A stretch of 64,000 nt of DNA. It comes from Halichondria panicea. Lineage: Eukaryota; Porifera; Demospongiae; Suberitida; Halichondriidae. The stretch covers positions 8,242,809 through 8,306,808 of the forward strand of contig NC_087378.1 of assembly GCF_963675165.1 (NCBI RefSeq), in the 5' to 3' direction. The first letter of the stretch is position 1. Every line of letters begins with the position of its first letter. The position numbers were made by a program, and so were the translations under genes. The notes below the pieces were generated by a model. The model was not told the DNA's origin and made no database searches. It was given only the letters and a program-made list of their open reading frames with translations. Positions 54,128 through 64,000 of this stretch are shown here, in pieces.

Positions 54128-54324
54128 GGTGATACTCAAGAGAGTCTCTGGAACGTGTTCTTGACAGAATTAAAATAAATGGCAGAAATGTGCGGATAAG
54201 CTTCCCGCTAAATTTATTTCCCACCAGTAGGCCCGCACATGCGCAGTATAATAACAAGTTTAACCCGCTATCGAGGTATTTTTATGATAACCTCTTTGAT
54301 ACACAATAATAATAATAAATAAAG
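54128..54324. promoter_or_regulatory. Bidirectional PCLAF / SLC25A32 promoter
   Basis: A 197-bp gap between opposing starts. It includes GCCCGCACATGCGCAG (about 54231), an NRF1-like CATGCGCA site seen in many animal divergent promoters. Confidence 0.6.
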
Positions 54325-56009
54325 ATGGCTGATCCAGTAGCAGAGAAGGCACCATCTTTCCTCACTGGGATACAGTACGAGCACCTGGTGGCGGGGTTGA
54401 CTGGTGGGGTCACTGCTACACTCATCACTCATCCATTTGACCTCCTCAAACTGAGATTTGCAGGTGAATTGAGAGCCTACCAGTACCAGTGATTGTATTA
54501 TAGCAAGTATTTTGTGTACCTCAGTACATGATGGTGTTAACAAGACGGGGAGACCCAAGTACAGAGGAGTGCTCCATGCCATCAAGTCTGTCATCAGAGA
54601 TGATGGTGTATTGGGACTCTATAGGGTATGTGTCTATGAGTGCGCACACACACACACTGATACATTGCTATAGGGTATGTGTCTATGAGTGCGCACACAC
54701 ACACACTGATACATTGCTATAGGGTATGTGTCTATGAGTGCGCACACACACACACTGATACATTGCTATAGGGTATGTGTCTATGAGTGCACACACACAC
54801 ACACTGATAGGGAGCGAATGCTCATGTGTTCGGATCTGGTCTGTCCTGGGGTCTCTATTTCTTCTTGTAAGCCATTACACACCCACACACACACGCCCAC
54901 ATACACACACCCTCACACCCTCCCCCGTTATTGCAGCTACAATGCTCTCAAGTTCCACTTCCAGGCGGGGGATGTCAACCAACAGCTGAGTGCATCTTCC
55001 CATCTCCTCTGTGCCTCTCTCTCTGGTCAGTCCATCCTTACACACACTAAACTACAGAATAAACATGTCTTGTTTTTACTTTTTTTAGCAAGTTGTAACA
55101 TCCTAAAAGTAACTTGCAAAATTGTTTGGTTTTTTAGTTTAGCCTTTTGTCGAAAATTGACCTCAGTAGTATAAATTTTTCACAGCTTCTGTTTTATCTT
55201 CCTAATATGTAGTAGCTGCAATGTGTATAATGATACGCTATTATTGTAGCCTAAACTGTAAGTGCCCCCCCCCCCCCCCTTGTAGGTTCTGTCATACTGA
55301 CAATGACCAATCCGATCTGGGTTGTCAAGACACGACTATGCCTCAAGGACACTGACAGTGTACCAGAGCACATGCGCTACAAGGGACTCAGAGATGGTCT
55401 AGTTAACTTGTATCGTTATGAGGGTCTACGAGGTTGTTACAAGGGGTATTTCCCTGGTCTACTGGGCGTGTCTCACGGTGCACTGCAGTTCATGTTCTAT
55501 GAAGAACTGAAGAAGGCGTACTGCAATTATTATAATATACTGCTAACTACTAAACTGGTAAGTTGTCTTCAATAGTACTTGTCTTGTCTTACCCTCTCCT
55601 TGTTGTACAGGGTACATTGGAGTACCTAAGCATGGCTGCCATGAGTAAGGTGGTGGCTGCCTCCCTCACTTACCCCTTCCTTGTACTGAGGGCTAGACTA
55701 CAAGACCAGGACCAACGCTACACTAGTACACTCGACACGTTCAAGAGAATACTGAGGTGAGTCAAACACACACACAATATTACTACTGGTCATGTTCTTC
55801 CCTGCTCAGACACGAGGGGGTGAGGGGATTCTACAAGGGACTCTCCCCAAACCTCATTAAGTATGTCAATTACTGTATTAATAATCTGATATGTCTGTGT
55901 TCTTATTGACTTTTGCCCTCTGTCTCCCTGCAGGGTGGTCCCAGCTACATGCATCACATTCCTCATCTACGAGAACCTGTCAGCATACCTACTGGGACGA
56001 TGGAGATAG
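54325..56009 (+). CDS. SLC25A32: Mitochondrial folate/FAD carrier SLC25A32 homologue
   Basis: Six-helix inner-membrane carrier importing folate or FAD into mitochondria. It starts at ATG 54325. Exon 1 has YEHLVAGLTGGVTATLITHP and FDLLKLRF (first PxD/E-like signature). Later exons give RPKYRGVLHAIKSVIRDDG, then GANAHVFGSGLSWGLYFFL (54811-54867), then YNALKFHFQAGD. The second signature is TNPIWVVKTRL, with GCYKGYFPGLLGVSHGALQF after it, and the third is TYPFLVLRARLQDQDQRY. The end is HEGVRGFYKGLSPNLIK and CITFLIYENLSAYLLGRWR, with the stop at 56009. The W in the second signature is typical of the SLC25A32 subgroup. There are eight or so exons; the intron 54626-54810 is built from repeats. Confidence 0.93.
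54619..54810 (+). repeat. SLC25A32 intron made wholly of 49-bp tandem units
   Basis: The unit starts CTATAGGGTATGTGTCTATG and is present nearly four times. CTATAGG|GTATGTG is the exon end plus donor, so each unit repeats the 5' splice site. The last unit runs into the acceptor ACTGATAG|GGAGC at 54810, leaving no other intron sequence. Confidence 0.92.
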
Positions 56010-56679
56010 TGTAGCTAACTAACTGTGTGTGTGCATGTGATGTTCTTATGTCCTACAACTGTATTTATTTCCTTACTGCTTCTCTGTATTAATGAATTGC
56101 CATAACAAAAAAAGTATTGTAATCAATGGTTTGGGGACTCTTTCAGCTGCCATAACTTGAATTCCGTGGATCCAATTTCAACAATTTTATGATTTTCTGA
56201 AAGCTTGGAAAGAGATCTTTCAAATGGTGTCATCAAAGTTCATATTTGAGAGATTATCAATTTGGCCATACCATGGATAATAGCCCATGGTCCAAGGCCG
56301 AAAAATGACAAATTATGGCCCCGACAAAATTTTGGATTTAAACACATCATTTGAAAGATCTCTTTCTAAGCTTTCAGAAAATCATAAAAAAATTGACATC
56401 AGATCAATTTTACTGAAGTTATAGCTTTTCAAATTGTTCAACTAAAATCCCTCCATTTAATCAATGGTTCGAGGACTCTTTCAGCTGCCATAACTTGAAT
56501 GCATCTGTTATCCACTTCTTCTCCGTATTAATGTATTCAATGAATTACCACAATATTATTTTGTTTAATCGTCATGTTGCAAAAAGTATATATATATATA
56601 GGGTATATTATAGCAAAACAGACAAAGAGCAAATGACTCAGCAAACATTAAATGTTTGTATATAATTATTATACAGTGT
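56010..56679. other. Intergenic between convergent SLC25A32 and HNRNPM-like genes
   Basis: Mostly a dispersed foldback copy (56124-56430). After it, a short second copy of its border (TCAATGGTTCGAGGACTCTT, about 56460) and ATATATAT runs follow. Confidence 0.7.
56124..56430. mobile_element. Dispersed foldback family copy 5 (intergenic)
   Basis: Contains ATTTTATGATTTTCTGAAAG and mirror CTTTCAGAAAATCATAAAAA, with the centre ACCATGGATAATAGCCCATG. Closest to copy 2 in SPAG1; both share TTGGGGACTCTTTCAGCTGC-type borders. Confidence 0.78.
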
Positions 56680-59633
56680 TTAGTATCGCTCCTGTTGTCT
56701 TGGTTGCATCTTGTTAAGCTGCACACTGATCTGACGACCTTCAAAGTTGGTATCATCAAACATAGCTGCAGAGAAGAGGAGGAGATAGAACATAGCATAT
56801 CACATAAGACACAAACCTATCAACCACTAGCTAGTGTTCACACTATAGGCTCTGTAAACAAACCTATCAACCACTAGCTAGTGTTCACACTATAGGCTCT
56901 GTACACTTAGTCTACACACTGGAGGTCAATTAGAGAAGGTTTTCTGCTTATTCACTTTTAAAGAAATATACACGTAAAAGGTAGTTGATCACATGATATA
57001 CTAGAAGATCACATGACTTACAGACAGCATCGAGAGCCTCTGTGTGTGTGTTGTACCAGACCAGAGCCAGCCCCGAGGGTCGACCATCTTTGTTCATCTT
57101 GATCTCAGCTCGCTTGACTAGACCTGCCTTCCGGAACTCATCCTTGACCGTCTGCCAGTTGGTACCGAATGGCAACTGGAGGACACATAATTATCAGCAC
57201 ACACGCACGCACAAGGTACAGCACACACACACATGCGCACGCGCACGCACACACACGCACACGCACACGCACACGCACACGCACACACAAGTACTCTTGG
57301 GTACAGTCTACACTATTGTAAGTAGGTTACTATGATTAGTGTAACTGCCTTGCCACAGACTCACATTCTTGACAAACACGGAGGTGATTGTGAGGAGCTG
57401 CTCATCCTTCAACCCTGGACTGTAGCCACGCCTACTCTTGACCTCTGGGGGACTATAACCACGCCCACCTTTGACCTCTGGGGGACTGAAACTTCGCCTC
57501 CTCTCACGGCTTCTACTCCGACTGCGTGCCTCATAACGACTTTTCTCGTAACCACGGTGACGCTGTTCAGGGTAGCTTGACGATGGCCTAGACGGGATAT
57601 GACATCACTGTTTCCATGGGTACCATATAATAACAACAATACTCTCACCTGCGCTCTGATCTGCTGTAATAAGCTTCCTCTCTCTCCGGGGAGGAATAAT
57701 AACCTTCCTCTCGTCGGGAGTATCCCTTGCTGTGACGTGGGGGCGGAGAATGAGGGGGTGGGGAGTAACTGTAGTGACGAGTGGGCGGCTCAAAGGGACT
57801 GTGACTGCGTGGGCGGGGCTCACGGCGGCTGTGACCCTCGTGGTGATGTCTAGTACGCCCGCCCACGTGCTCGTGACGACTGTGCCCTTCGTGATGACGT
57901 GAGTGATGGCGGGAGTGATGATGATGGTCACTTCTCCGTGTGCTCTCCAGTGAGTCTGATATAGAGGAGAGCTTTAGTTTGAGGGGGTCAGGCTGGTAGG
58001 GGGACTTGGAGTCCTGGGGGGGGGGGGGGGGGCAGTACATGAATACACAGTATGGTAGGGGGACTTGGAGTCCTGGGGGGCAGGGGGCAGTACATGAATA
58101 CACAGTATGGTAGGGGGACTTGGAGTCCTGGGGGGCAGGGGGCAGTACATGAATACACAGTATGGTAGGGGGACTTGGAGTCCTGGGGGGCAGGGGGCAG
58201 TACATGAATACACAGTATGGTAGGGGGACTTGGAGTCCTGGGGGGGGGGCAGTACATGAATACACAGTATGGTAGGGGGACTTGGAGTCCTGGGGGGCAG
58301 TACATGAAGGCAATTATTTTTCTACTCAAACCTGTCTATCAACCCCTTAACTTACCATCCTGAGTTGCATAGGCCTGTCCATGAGCATCTGACCATGGAA
58401 CAAAGCTGAGGGAGAGTGACCAGTGGTTAGCATACACTGCAGTGACTATAACACTCACCGATAGCTTTGATAGCATCATCAGAGGTACTGTACTGGACCA
58501 CAGCTGCTCCCTTGCGTCCCTCCAACACCTCCACATCCACCACACGTCCAACCACTTTGAAGATATCCTTGAGCTTCTGCCACGTCACACTGTAGTCCAA
58601 CTAGAGCAGAAGCACGTTTAATCATAAATATTTGTGTCTTGTTCTACAAGTGTACACACACGCCCACTCACATTGTGTACAAACACAGTACACGCTGGGT
58701 CCCTGTGTGGGCGGCCCCTCCTGTTGTTAGCGTCACTGCTGCTGCTACTGTACTCCTGTGGCTTCTCTTCCCTGTCCCCAGGCGGACGAGCCTAAACACA
58801 GACCACCATGGCTAAACATGGCGGCACTCTTACTCATACTAATAATACCTTTCTCAGCTTCATGTTGCGATTATTCAGTACAGAATCGTTGTACTCCCGT
58901 AGTGCCCGTTCTGCTGACTCAGCATCACCGAACACAATAAGCCTACCAGAGTAACACATCCACACACGAACGACTACAATACACCCACACACAACCTTCT
59001 CCCTCCAAGGGCCAAAGAGCTTATCAGAAAAACAAAATCAGACCAACAAAATACACCAGATAATCAAACAACCACAAGACACTAAAAGCATATACGCCTA
59101 CAAAGCTCAGACTACACGAACAACACTTCAATCTGATTGGCTGACAGGAGACCAATACACGTACACGTACGTACAGTACACAAGCCGCTACCATGGCAAC
59201 CATAGCGGAGAGACAACACGGCTCCCACTCACCCAAATCCTTTAGAATAGCCATGAGAGTCTTTGAATATATCGCACTTCTCAATAGCACCCGCTGAAAA
59301 AAACACAACAAAACACATAATTAAAAAAAGCAATAATAATTTTAATACAAACTGCTAAAACAATAAAGTACCCTAAATATACAATTAACCTGAACACAGT
59401 AACGCTAACCTAACATGCTCACCTTTCTTGAGGTGGTCCCGCAACTCTTGCCAGGAGGTATCGTAATTCAAGTTAGCCACAAACAGAGTACGATCGTCGG
59501 CATCACCATCCCTGTCACCACCATGGTCCCTGGCCCTGTCACCACGGTCTCTACCCTCTCCACTGCGGGAACGCCGCATATTGTGGGATGGTATGTCGTC
59601 CAAACTACGATCCATAAAACGAGAATAAGACAT
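56680..59633 (-). CDS. HNRNPM: HNRNPM/MYEF2-like protein with three RRMs
   Basis: Nuclear pre-mRNA-binding protein; the family regulates splicing. It starts at the ATG ending at 59633 (MSYSRFMDRSLDDIPSHNMR) with an RS/RD/DG-rich N-terminus. RRM1 is split over three exons (RTLFVANLNYDTSWQELRDH; AIEKCDIFKDSHGYSKGFG; RLIVFGDAESAERALREYND). RRM2 is CTVFVHNLDYSVTWQKLKDI, then LFHGQMLMDRPMQLRM, which matches the hnRNP M RRM2 end 'MFNGQLLFDRPMHVKM'. A His/Arg/Ser-rich linker replaces the Gly-Met-rich linker of vertebrates. RRM3 is LPFGTNWQTVKDEFRKAGLV and GLALVWYNTHTEALDAV, ending FEGRQISVQLNKMQPRQQER at 56680. There are about ten exons. The exon encoding the linker start has a duplicated splice-site minisatellite. 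Confidence 0.86.
56812..56902. repeat. Tandem duplication of about 50 bp in the last HNRNPM-like intron
   Basis: ACAAACCTATCAACCACTAG followed by CTAGTGTTCACACTATAGGC and TCTGTA is present twice with almost no change. It does not include a splice site. Confidence 0.88.
57995..58303 (-). repeat. Six-copy minisatellite duplicating an exon-intron junction, HNRNPM-like gene
   Basis: On the minus strand each unit of 51-58 bp contains a C-rich tract, CAG and then GACTCCAAGTCCCCCTACCA, which is the first 20 bases of the exon starting at 58013 (DSKSPY). Six acceptor-plus-exon-start copies lie in a row and only the last joins the complete exon. Unit lengths vary through the C/G run. Confidence 0.92.
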
Positions 59634-59717
59634 CTCTTGAACACTGACAAAGAAGGTTGTATATTCAGTATTTCTAATTAGAGCGCGCCCAGGTTGGTTA
59701 CAAGGTCGAAGAACAAG
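59634..59717. promoter_or_regulatory. Bidirectional HNRNPM-like / LACTB2 promoter
   Basis: 84 bp between opposing start codons; the shortest divergent gap in the window. Confidence 0.65.
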
Positions 59718-61937
59718 ATGTCTTCTTTAGTCAACCCAGCGCTCAAGATTCTTCCTAACGTGGAGCAGCTCTCTAGTCGAGTATGGCGTATCCTGGGGCT
59801 TAATCCTGGCAAGTTCACGCTGCAAGGGACCAACACTTACCTCGTGGGCACTGGAAATAAGTGGGTGGATATGGTGTGCATTATATAGGTCACACCACAC
59901 ACCTCCCACACCACACACCTCCCACACACACCTCCCACACCACTGCACACACACCACACATGTACAGGCGGATATTGATTGACACGGGAGAGGCCAACAA
60001 GCCCGACTATGTTAGCTTGTTGGGGGAAACACTATCTAAGCTGAATACAAGCATCACTAAGATCATCATCACACACTGGCATCACGACCATCTGGGCGGG
60101 GCAGTGGGTGTGGCCTCTATATGTCCAGGTAGAAGACCCTCCATTACCCTTGTGTATGTACGTGTTGCATATCGTCCCTCATGCATACAGACGCAGTGTT
60201 CTACAAGCTTCCACTGCCAGAGTCAAGTGGTGGTGGTAGGTACCCCCTGAGGCCTAGTACAGATCCAGACGCTGACCCTGCCAATCAGGCGTTGTACTCT
60301 GACCTTATGACGGAGACGAGTGATGGGGAGGTGCTGCACACAGAGGGAGCTACTCTGAGAGTGTTAGCCACCCCGGGTCACACGACTGATCACATGTCAC
60401 TAGTACTGGAGGAGGAGGGCTCCCTGTTCACTGGGGACTGTGTCCTAGGTCAGGGAAGCTCTGTAAGTGCTGAATGAAGAGACACTAACATATAATATAT
60501 AAGTTTCCACTACCCCACTCTCTCCCTTCCTCCCACTGCCCCACTCTCTCCCTTCCTCCCACTGCCCCACTCTCTCCCTTCCTCCCACTGCCCCACTCTC
60601 TCCCTTCCTCCCACTGCCCCACTCTCTCCCTTCCTCCCACTGCCCCACTCTCTCCCTTCCTCCCACTGCCCCACTCTCTCCCTTCCTCCCACTACCCCAC
60701 TCTCTCCCTTCCTCCCACTACCCCACTCTCTCCCTTCCTCCCACTACCCCACTCTCTCCCTTTCTCCCACTATAACTATAATAATGGCGTGCACACTATA
60801 AATTATTAGTAATAAAATCTCTGTTTAGAGTTTGCCTGCATGCTAATATATATATCTGTGCAGTTAATCCACGGAACAAGGCATTTGCTAGCTATAGAGT
60901 TTTAGTAGTTAGAGCCTGTGTTGTGCAGGTAGTGGTAGTTCAACTGTATACCCTCCCCCTCTGTTGTGCAGGCAGTGGTAGTTCAACTGTATACCCTCCC
61001 CCTCTGTTGTGCAGGCAGTGGTAGTTCAACCCTATACCCTCCCTCTCTGTTGTGCAGGTAGTGGTAGTTCAACCCTATACCCTCCCTCTCTGTTGTGCAG
61101 GTAGTGGTAGTTCAACCCTATACCCTCCCCCTCTGTTGTGCAGGTAGTGGTAGTTCAACCCTATACCCTCCCTCTCTGTTGTGCAGGTAGTGGTAGTTCA
61201 ACCCTATACCCTCCCCCTCTGTTGTGCAGGTAGTGGTAGTTCAACCCTATACCCTCCCCCTCTGCAGGTGTTTGAGGACTTTGGTAGCTACATGCAGTCA
61301 CTGTATCGACTGAGGGACCTCGTGCCCACCACCCTCTACCCTGGTCATGGTCCAGTGGTGATGGACGGACTGGGCAAGATCAACCAGTACATTGAACACA
61401 GGCTGGCCAGGGAGAAACAGGTAACTACTGACTCTACTCAACACGTACACCATTAATTTGTATCTACCTATTGTTTGTTCCGGGCAGGTTTTGGCTGAGC
61501 TCTCTAAGGAACCTGGTAATGGCCTGACCTCTATGGACGTTGTCATGGAGATGTACAAGGTGTGCTAACTTCTATTCATCCCAGCATCCACTGTAATTAA
61601 TATAATTACATGTACCGTGCTCATCCCACTACACGCTACACTCCTAATGTGTGCCCCCGCCCACACACCTTACATGCTACACTCCTAATGTGTGCCCCCG
61701 CCCACACACCTTACATGCTACACTCCTAATGTGTGTCCCGCCCACACACTACATGCTACACTCCTAATGTGTGTCCCGCCCACACACTACATGCAGGACG
61801 TTGACCAGAGCCTGTGGTTTGGTGCTGAGAGCAATGTCAAGCTTCATCTGTACAAGCTGCTCAACGAGGGGATGGTTACAAAGATAGAACTAGAAGACGG
61901 AACTGTAAAATGGAGACTAAAGCTCATCAAATTATGA
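59718..61937 (+). CDS. LACTB2: Endoribonuclease LACTB2 homologue (metallo-beta-lactamase fold)
   Basis: LACTB2 is a mitochondrial single-strand endoribonuclease of the metallo-beta-lactamase superfamily. ATG 59718 gives [20 protein letters not shown]; an in-frame ATG 24 bp upstream is possible. [16 protein letters not shown] joins in phase to [20 protein letters not shown]. The metal site is [10 protein letters not shown] (HxHxDH), with [20 protein letters not shown] and [14 protein letters not shown] following. The next exon (61268) has [20 protein letters not shown] and YPGHGPVV, the third metal His. The C-terminal winged-helix exons end with [20 protein letters not shown] and a stop at 61937. 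There are seven exons. Two introns carry minisatellites abutting their acceptors. Confidence 0.94.
60506..60773 (+). repeat. Pyrimidine-rich 27-bp minisatellite in a LACTB2 intron
   Basis: Units of CCCACTCTCTCCCTTCCTCC plus CACTGCC or CACTACC, about nine to ten copies. Each resembles a polypyrimidine tract. Confidence 0.9.
60920..61267 (+). repeat. Eight 43-bp units each with an acceptor-like CAG, ending at a LACTB2 exon
   Basis: The unit is CTGTTGTGCAGGTAGTGGTA, GTTCAACCCTATACCCTCCC and CCT. Each has a pyrimidine tract followed by TTGTGCAG. The eighth leads directly into the used acceptor CCCCCTCTGCAG at 61267. Confidence 0.93.
61620..61797 (+). repeat. Four units of 43-46 bp ending at the next LACTB2 acceptor
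   Basis: Units of ACATGCTACACTCCTAATGT plus GTGCCCCCGCCCACACACC or shortened forms. The last unit ends ACTACATGCAG, the acceptor for the exon at 61798. CTCCTAAT could be a branch site in every unit. Confidence 0.88.
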
Positions 61938-62083
61938 TCAAACTGTTTTGTTGTTTGTGTCCGTTTGTTGTGGTATGTACATTGCTTATGTATGAGATCA
62001 CAATAAACATTTTTTAGAAGAAACCATTCAAGAAATTCCAATAGAAGTGATACAAAAATAAGCCATTAATATAATTGAAGTGG

Positions 62084-64000
62084 TCAGTTCAGTTCCATTT
62101 GTTTGAACTCTTTCCTCAACATGGAGACGTTATCCTTGTAGAGGACTGGGTCAGCCCTCACCACGGAGGAGTGGAGGGGCACTCGACCGTACACATTGAC
62201 AGCCATGTTCAAACATGCCACTCTCTCCTGATTGGTGCGTTGTAGGGTTGCCGTGGAGACTGCCTGGGGGGTCTTAGTGAAGGCTGTACGATGAGACACT
62301 TTGATTGGTCGTTTCCCCGTGATGTCAGCTACCAGACAATTGAGGACAATGTCGAGACAGTTAGTGTTTTGATTGGCCAGTTCCAGCAGACGAGGGGAGA
62401 GCTTCTCGTGGAGTAGGTAACCATAGTACCTGTGTGGGGGATTACTCTAATACTAACACATGATGGTGTTACTATACCAGAGTACAGAGGGGATACAGTA
62501 CAAAGATACCTCATAAAGCACAGGAGGGGGGGGGGCAGTACAAAGATACCTTATAAAGCACAGGGGGGGGTAAAGTTAATGACTTTGTTTACTGTACATG
62601 CACATTTCAAATACATTATTAGTGTACCTATTAGTACATGGCCTTATGGTAGTTGATCAAAGGTGGGGAATGTGGAGTTGTTGTCAATAGTATGTGCTAG
62701 CAGCATTAACTCACTTGTGGAAGAAGAGAATTCCTGAGAGCACTAGAGAGAAGTCGTTGCTTGGTTGGTCACTGTGGCCCCACTGTTCCCTCACCTCGTC
62801 CCAGTAATGGCTGTGAGCAACGTAGCCAATCAGACGATCACGAAACGACTGCCAAACAGCAAAACCAAACTCTACCTAGAGAGAGAGAAATCAACAATAA
62901 TTATAGAGGAAACCAACAACACATACAGTGACTTGTACAGTTGCATGGAAGCAACACACAAACTAAGAGACTCTTACAGTTCTAAATCTGCCGTAAGTAG
63001 TAAACACACACTACACACATTGGCTGTAACTGGAGTTCTGATGGTCCAAATTGAAGGTTTTTTGAAAGCTTAGAAGGAGCCTGTTCAGATGGTATGCTCA
63101 AATCACATAATTATTTGGAACAGGCCATAATTTCCTATTTTCGGAAAAATACTATGGGCTATAATTATATAGCCCATGGTCTTTTGTCAAAAACAGGTTA
63201 AAAATTGACTTTCGATTTCAACACACCATCTGAAAGGCCTCTCTCTAAGCTTTCAGAAAATCATAAAATTAATGTTATTGGACCAACGGGGTGAGTGTAT
63301 AGTTGGTTCACTCAATTCCCATCTTATATTGGGAATCTAACTCGCATTAGCCATCCATCCTTATCAAAATTCAATATTCATTCAATAATAGCAAGAATAA
63401 TGATTATGCTTCATTTAACGCTAAGTCCCCTGTACCTCATCGCTGTTGATCTCTGCCTCCTCTGTCAAGTGTAGGACAGCATCTGTCCGCACACTATCCA
63501 ATGGCCAGAACTGGTCCACGAGAGTACGGCCCTCACTCCTCACTACCCTCACAGGCACACTGAGAGGGGGCACATCCACACGAGGAGGTCCCGCCCCCAC
63601 CCATTGTACTATGACCTCCGCCAAATGAGCGGACGTGGAGAGAGATTTGATGAGACTGATTAGAGGGGCTGACTCGCGAGTGGCCGGGTGGGAACATGTG
63701 ATGATGACCGTGAACTGGTCCTGTGATGAGTGGGTGTGGTAGAAGGGGAAGGTGGGCGGGCGGGGGCTATAGGCTGGATGATACACTAGACCACCAGGAG
63801 ATTGGTTCCACACAAACCCTGGCCGAGGGATCACACGGTTCTGGAGGATCTGAGGAAATGAGAATAGAATTTAAAAATTTTTTTTCTTTGCATATAATTT
63901 TACATGGAGGACAATACATCATCAGAACTGTACAAGGGCCCACCTCTAGTGTTGTCATGACAACTCTCTCAACGGACTTGAAATATGTGTCCCAGATGAG
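62084..64000 (-). CDS. Exostosin (EXT1-like) glycosyltransferase, C-terminal half
   Basis: Golgi heparan-sulfate co-polymerase family; the visible part is the GT64 N-acetylglucosaminyltransferase domain. From the right edge: YFKSVERVVMTTLE, then VIPRPGFVWNQSPGGLVYHP and FTVIITCSHPATRESAPLIS. Next come VRTDAVLHLTEEAEINSDEV (a DxD-like position is occupied by EEAE), FAVWQSFRDRLIGYVAHSHY, DFSLVLSGILFFHK and CLDIVLNCLVADITGKRPIK. The end, VVRADPVLYKDNVSMLRKEF, matches EXT1 ('MRLDPVLFKDQVSILRK'), with the stop at 62084. The N-terminal GT47 half and membrane anchor lie beyond the window. EXT1 is favoured over EXT2/EXTL by this C-terminal motif, but I leave the symbol open. One intron holds a dispersed foldback copy. 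Confidence 0.87.
63026..63292. mobile_element. Dispersed foldback family copy 6 (exostosin intron)
   Basis: GTAACTGGAGTTCTGATGGT at one border and ATGTTATTGGACCAACGG at the other. The arms carry TTTTTTGAAAGCTTAGAAGG and CTTTCAGAAAATCATAAAAT, and the centre is a palindrome around ACTATGGGCTATAATTATAT. Confidence 0.8.

Noticed and set aside
57995-58303. CRISPR-like array of repeats
   Set aside because: There are no unique spacers; the units are tandem copies of an intron-exon junction in a eukaryotic gene. The same applies to the arrays in LACTB2.

Overview
This is animal nuclear DNA with short introns and closely packed genes. I found no phage, plasmid, CRISPR, tRNA or rRNA signal. The gene set is metazoan: RIOK3, TTC39C, MRNIP, PRMT9, SPAG1, WDR35/IFT121, BLOC1S5, CHRAC1, PCLAF, SLC25A32, HNRNPM, LACTB2 and an exostosin. 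The short introns, head-to-head gene pairs, expanded TRAF-like and ZU5/Death genes and the divergence from vertebrate proteins fit an early-branching animal, most likely a sponge. That placement is inference; no marker gene fixes the species. All family calls rest on remembered protein families, not on a search.

Layout. 1-9.2 kb: RIOK3 (-, C-terminus off the left edge), TTC39C (-) and MRNIP (+). 9.4-19.1 kb: five tandem intronless RING/TRAF-zinc-finger/coiled-coil/MATH genes (+), the first one frameshifted, with a cluster of foldback elements and a 70-bp perfect palindrome between copies 2 and 3. 19.3-30.8 kb: PRMT9 (-) head-to-head with SPAG1 (+), which converges on WDR35 (-). 30.8-47 kb: WDR35, whose intron 2 holds astacin-like protease genes on the opposite strand. 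A tandem duplication here has left three astacin copies, all with lesions, two almost identical copies of WDR35 exons 1-2, and a stray 3' fragment of BLOC1S5. 47.2-50.4 kb: a gene joining a Shiftless (SHFL/C19orf66)-like zinc module to a ZU5 region and a Death domain, with two reading-frame lesions. 50.6-64 kb: BLOC1S5 (-), CHRAC1 (+), PCLAF (-), SLC25A32 (+), HNRNPM/MYEF2-like (-), LACTB2 (+) and an exostosin C-terminal half (-, 5' end off the right edge).

Together. Most genes are unrelated housekeeping functions sharing divergent promoters. SPAG1 (dynein-arm assembly) and WDR35 (IFT-A) are ciliary neighbours. CHRAC1, which here carries a PIP-box-like motif, converges on PCLAF, a PCNA-binding protein. 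The TRAF cluster and the SHFL-ZU5-Death gene look like innate-immune signalling material.

The least expected pattern is at the splice sites. In at least eight introns a tandem repeat is anchored on a splice site, so that the 5' or 3' splice signal itself is duplicated two to eight times. One SLC25A32 intron consists entirely of such units. A foldback repeat family of about 200-350 bp also occurs six times, mostly in introns.
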